From assembly GCF_014384905.1 (NCBI RefSeq), contig NZ_JACRSV010000006.1, positions 1-52,425 on the forward strand: DNA of 52,425 bases, read 5' to 3'. Below, piece after piece: positions 49,839 through 52,425 of this stretch (position 1 is its first letter; the number at the start of each line of letters is the position of its first letter). Origin of the DNA: Fumia xinanensis (GTDB lineage Bacteria; Bacillota; Clostridia; Oscillospirales; Ruminococcaceae). The notes below the pieces were generated by a model. The model saw nothing but the letters and a program-made list of their open reading frames with translations, ran no database searches and was not told the origin of the DNA. The position numbers and the translations under genes are program-made.

Positions 49839-50756
49839 ATGAAAACTAATGAAAAATACTGCGGTATTATTCCGGCATTTTACGCCTGTTACGACGACAG
49901 CGGCCAGGTGAGCGCTGATCGGGTCAAGAAACTCACTCGATATTTCATTGAAAAAGGGGTAAAGGGTGTTTACGTCTGCGGTTCCTCCGGAGAGTGTATC
50001 TATCAGAGCAAGGAAGAGCGGATGGAAACCCTGAAAGCGGTCATGAGTGAAGCAAAAGGCAAGCTGACGGTAATTGCCCACGTTGCCTGCAACAATACGG
50101 AGGACAGCATGGAGCTTGCGGCGCACGCGGAGAAATTGGGTGTTGATGCCATTGCGGCCATTCCGCCCATCTACTTCCACCTGCCGGAATATGCGATTGC
50201 CCAATATTGGAACGATATATCATCTGCCGCCCCCAATACCGATTTCGTCATCTACAATATTCCACAGTTGGCGGGAGTTGCCCTCACCATGAGCCTTTTT
50301 AAGGAGATGAAAAAAAATCCCCGGGTGGTCGCGGTAAAAAACAGCAGCATGCCGGTGCAAGACATCCAGATGTTCAAAATGGAAGGCGGCAAGGATTTTG
50401 TTGTTTTTAACGGCCCTGACGAGCAGTTCATTGCGGGCCGGGCCATCGGCGCAGACGGCGGGATCGGCGGTACCTATGCTGTGATGCCGGAGCTTCTTTT
50501 AAAAGCAGATGAACTATTCCGCGCAGGAAACATGGCAGGGGCTCAGGCTGTGCAGTATGCCATTGATGAAATCATCTACGCTATGTGCACCTGCCACGGA
50601 AATCTCTATGCGGTGATGAAAGAAATTCTTCGTCGGAGAGAGAATCTGGACATCGGGACAGTCAGAAAACCTCTGCCAAACCTGATTCCGGAGGATATGC
50701 CCAAAGTGGCGAAATGTGTGCAAATGATCGACGAAGCGATCGAAAAGTATTGCTAG
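49839..50756 (+). CDS. nanA: N-acetylneuraminate lyase (DHDPS superfamily)
   Basis: Cleaves sialic acid to N-acetylmannosamine and pyruvate. The 305-residue TIM barrel shows the GSSGE motif (about residue 48), YNIPQLAGVALT with the catalytic Tyr (NAL consensus YNIPxLSGVxLT), the Schiff-base Lys in VVAVKNSS and GADGGIGGTYAVMP. These features separate it from dihydrodipicolinate synthase. Ser in GSSGE differs from the usual GSTGE but is conservative. It has AGGAGA upstream and is last in the operon. nanE and nanK are not in the window. Confidence 0.9.
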   Translation: MKTNEKYCGIIPAFYACYDDSGQVSADRVKKLTRYFIEKGVKGVYVCGSSGECIYQSKEERMETLKAVMSEAKGKLTVIAHVACNNTEDSMELAAHAEKLGVDAIAAIPPIYFHLPEYAIAQYWNDISSAAPNTDFVIYNIPQLAGVALTMSLFKEMKKNPRVVAVKNSSMPVQDIQMFKMEGGKDFVVFNGPDEQFIAGRAIGADGGIGGTYAVMPELLLKADELFRAGNMAGAQAVQYAIDEIIYAMCTCHGNLYAVMKEILRRRENLDIGTVRKPLPNLIPEDMPKVAKCVQMIDEAIEKYC

Positions 50757-50770
50757 ATGATTTAAAAGTG

Positions 50771-50805
50771 AAAAGAGCCTGCCATACGGCGGGCTCTTTT
50801 GCTGT
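50771..50805 (+). terminator. Terminator of the sialic-acid operon
   Basis: AAAAGAGCCTGCC (50771-50783) pairs with GGCGGGCTCTTTT (50788-50800) around ATAC with one G-U, followed by GCTG. Strong stem after nanA. Confidence 0.88.
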
Positions 50806-50814
50806 TAGCGCTAA

Positions 50815-50854
50815 AAATAAAAAAGTCAGCAACCGAAACAGTTACTGACTTTTT
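50815..50854 (-). terminator. Terminator of tRNA-Ala
   Basis: AAAAAGTCAG (50820-50829) pairs with CTGACTTTTT (50845-50854), with AAC/GTT pairs inside. On the minus strand it is followed by TTATTTTTAG. It begins right after the CCA end of tRNA-Ala. Confidence 0.88.
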
Positions 50855-50930
<76 letters not shown>

Positions 50931-50940
50931 AACGCAAATT

Positions 50941-50969
50941 AGTATACCATAAATATTTTTTAATTTCAA
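50941..50969 (-). promoter_or_regulatory. Sigma-A promoter of tRNA-Ala
   Basis: On the minus strand, TTGAAA (50969-50964), a 17-bp spacer and TATACT (50946-50941), about 10 bp before the 5' end of the tRNA. Confidence 0.8.
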
Positions 50970-50977
50970 GGGGGTTT

Positions 50978-51496
50978 TCAAAAAAATATTTGTACCATAA
51001 TTACGCTGACAATTAGACCAACAAAATCTCCCACTAAAGAGCAGACGGCGGTATGGCGGCTCTTAGAGATTTTAATTGCGCCATAGTAAACCGCGATGGT
51101 ATAAAAGGTGGTTTCCGATGAACCCTGCATGACGCTTGCGACCCGTCCGATAAAGCTGTCAGGACCGTGCTCATTCAAGATGTTTTGGAAAACCGAAAGC
51201 GCGCCGCTTCCCGATAAGGGCCGGAGAAGGGCCAATGGTATAATTTCGTTTGGAATGTGGAGAAATTCAGTAAGAGGATGTAATCCATATGTAATGATGT
51301 CGAGAGCACCGGATGCCTGAAACATGCCAATACAGGTCATCAAAGCAATCAAGGAGGGGAGGATGTTCATGGAGGTTTGAATGCCTTGCTTGGCACCAGC
51401 GGTAAAAGCCGAAAAAACGTCTACATTTTTATAGAGACCATATATAATGATAAGACAGATCACGGCGGGCAATATAAAATTTGCAAACCATTCCAT
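50978..51496 (-). CDS. spmB: Spore maturation protein B
   Basis: A 172-residue membrane protein of the nucleoside-recognition (Gate) family, with about four to five hydrophobic segments. QGSSETTFYTIAVYYGAI near residue 120 is the SpmB signature. SpmA and SpmB are needed for proper spore-core dehydration in Bacillus and Clostridium. Its start is one base downstream of the spmA stop, so they form one operon. It ends close to the tRNA-Ala promoter. Confidence 0.93.
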   Translation of the reverse strand: MEWFANFILPAVICLIIIYGLYKNVDVFSAFTAGAKQGIQTSMNILPSLIALMTCIGMFQASGALDIITYGLHPLTEFLHIPNEIIPLALLRPLSGSGALSVFQNILNEHGPDSFIGRVASVMQGSSETTFYTIAVYYGAIKISKSRHTAVCSLVGDFVGLIVSVIMVQIFF

Positions 51497-51497
51497 A

Positions 51498-52091
51498 TCA
51501 GCAGCCTGCTTTCACGGGGAAAAGACGGTTACAAGTTTTAGCAGCAATCAAGGCGCAGGTGACAGAGATTACTGAGGTGACCAAAACTGCAGGCAGGATT
51601 TCCATTGGGCTTTTGCTGCCGGCATTCAGGCGAAGGGCAGCAATAGTTGTGGGGATCAGCTGAATTGAACAGGTATTGAGAACAACAAAAGTGATCATGT
51701 GATCGGACGCGACTTGTTTGTTGGATGAAATTTGCTGAAGTTTCTGCATGGCGGTAATTCCCAAAGGAGTTGCGGCGTTGCCCAATCCCAAAAAGTTTGC
51801 CGACATGTTCATACAGATGGCATCCAGAGCGCTAGAAGTTGCGTCAAGACCTTTAAATAATATTTTTGTTAGCGGCCTGAATAATTTGCTGAGTATTTTG
51901 GTAAACTGAGAAACAGAGGCAATTTCCATAATGCCGCTCCAAAAACAAATCGTTCCCAAAAGAGAAAGGGATAGTTTCACAGCTGCGCCACATTGCTCTA
52001 TGGCAGCCTGAGAAACGGCATCTACTCTTCCCGTCAACACCCCAAAGACCAAAGAGACAAAAATTAATCCAGCGAAAAGCCACTTCATCAT
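51498..52091 (-). CDS. spmA: Spore maturation protein A
   Basis: A 197-residue membrane protein of the nucleoside-recognition family with segments at about 2-20, 40-60, 85-105, 125-145 and 160-180. MNMSANFLGLGNAATPLGI (about 95-113) is the SpmA signature. The double ATG at 52091 has AGGAGG upstream on the minus strand. It is upstream of spmB; no other sporulation gene adjoins them here. Confidence 0.94.
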   Translation of the reverse strand: MMKWLFAGLIFVSLVFGVLTGRVDAVSQAAIEQCGAAVKLSLSLLGTICFWSGIMEIASVSQFTKILSKLFRPLTKILFKGLDATSSALDAICMNMSANFLGLGNAATPLGITAMQKLQQISSNKQVASDHMITFVVLNTCSIQLIPTTIAALRLNAGSKSPMEILPAVLVTSVISVTCALIAAKTCNRLFPVKAGC

Positions 52092-52195
52092 TATGTGAGT
52101 CCTCCTAAGTATTCTATAAAATATTCATATGTAGGAATAGATTTTGTTTATGAGTAGTAGTTTGAAAGTTTATCAAAAAATCTTTCAAAAACCTA

Positions 52196-52224
52196 TTGAC
52201 ATCCTCCGAAGACTGTGATATTAT
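52196..52224 (+). promoter_or_regulatory. Tandem promoter P1
   Basis: Consensus TTGACA (52196-52201), a 17-bp spacer and TATTAT (52219-52224). Confidence 0.8.
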
Positions 52225-52307
52225 AGATAAGCTGTCGCAAAACGAGGGAAAATGAAGAGGGGCAGCAAAAATGTCTCAGGGAACCAGTGTGAAGGCGAAA
52301 AAAGCGC

Positions 52308-52336
52308 TTGACATAGGGGAAGAGAGATGATATAAT
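52308..52336 (+). promoter_or_regulatory. Tandem promoter P2
   Basis: Fully consensus TTGACA (52308-52313), 17-bp spacer and TATAAT (52331-52336), 112 bp after P1. Such tandem strong promoters usually precede rRNA operons. Confidence 0.85.
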
Positions 52337-52425
52337 AGAAAGGCTTCGGAAGAGGGCATGTCCGGCGGAGGCGGGGGATGCAAAGGGAAGAGGCGCCTAA
52401 AGGGAAGGGACTGAACCGGCCGAGA

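Larger units (their letters stand above)
52092..52425. other. Intergenic region with stable-RNA-type promoters, right window end
   Basis: 334 bp without a supported gene. The left end carries the spmA ribosome site and AT-rich sequence. From about 52196 it holds two tandem sigma-A promoters pointing right. After the second -10 the sequence becomes G-rich and purine-rich, as in rRNA operon leaders. The gene they drive lies outside the window. Confidence 0.6.

Overview
The window looks like chromosome of an anaerobic, spore-forming member of the Clostridia, most likely Oscillospirales/Ruminococcaceae. The evidence is gene content: spoIVB-spo0A, spmA-spmB, a four-subunit 2-oxoacid:ferredoxin oxidoreductase, a PPi-type phosphofructokinase and a complete Firmicutes-type S10-spc-alpha ribosomal cluster with zinc-binding S14, S4 and L36. 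The tRNA genes encode CCA, and sigma-A promoters with 17-bp spacers are frequent. No species can be assigned from the sequence alone.

Layout. 1-3000: tRNA-Asn, an AT-rich accessory stretch (a secreted protein with a small membrane protein, and a divergent lipoprotein, with a Spo0A-box-like site between them), then a minus-strand tRNA operon Val-Asp-Phe-Gly-Cys. 3.1-7.8 kb: a signal-peptidase-like membrane protein lacking its catalytic residues, phosphofructokinase, SpoIVB and a Spo0A whose phosphoacceptor Asp56 is Ser. 7.9-11.3 kb: a ParA/MinD-like ATPase with the delta, alpha, beta and gamma subunits of a ferredoxin-dependent 2-oxoacid oxidoreductase. 11.4-13.2 kb: mutY and a UPF0340 gene. 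13.2-16.4 kb: an ArsR-type regulator, divergent from a GntR(YtrA)-ABC ATPase-permease operon with a clear palindromic operator. 16.5-32.5 kb: the ribosomal protein cluster rpsJ to rplQ with secY, adk, map, a KOW protein, infA and rpoA, preceded by a promoter, a ~320-nt leader and a terminator-like hairpin inside that leader. 32.6-36.6 kb: a small membrane protein with a HAD phosphatase, an XRE/zinc-ribbon regulator, tRNA-Arg, a KtrB/TrkH potassium transporter and a YfcE-type phosphodiesterase. 36.7-39.1 kb: a decayed lipoprotein gene and a membrane-anchored serpin. 39.2-40.8 kb: a divergent cysS. 40.9-50.8 kb: an RpiR/SIS regulator divergent from an apparent sialic-acid operon (SBP-5 type ABC transporter, FAD-dependent oxidoreductase, YhcH anomerase family, NanA-type lyase). 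50.8-52.1 kb: tRNA-Ala and spmA-spmB. 52.1-52.4 kb: two strong tandem promoters pointing out of the window, probably to an rRNA or other stable-RNA operon.

How the genes work together. The ribosomal block is one long, tightly packed unit with several 1-bp stop/start overlaps, and the leader hairpin suggests regulation by premature termination. The sialic-acid block has importer, anomerase and lyase in one direction with its likely repressor divergent. The added flavoprotein is the least expected member and is the best candidate for an undescribed step. The sporulation genes are canonical in position, but Spo0A cannot use the classical Asp phosphorelay site. The top items for follow-up are the Spo0A receiver change, the flavoprotein in the sialic-acid operon, the S10 leader attenuator and the inactive signal-peptidase fold.
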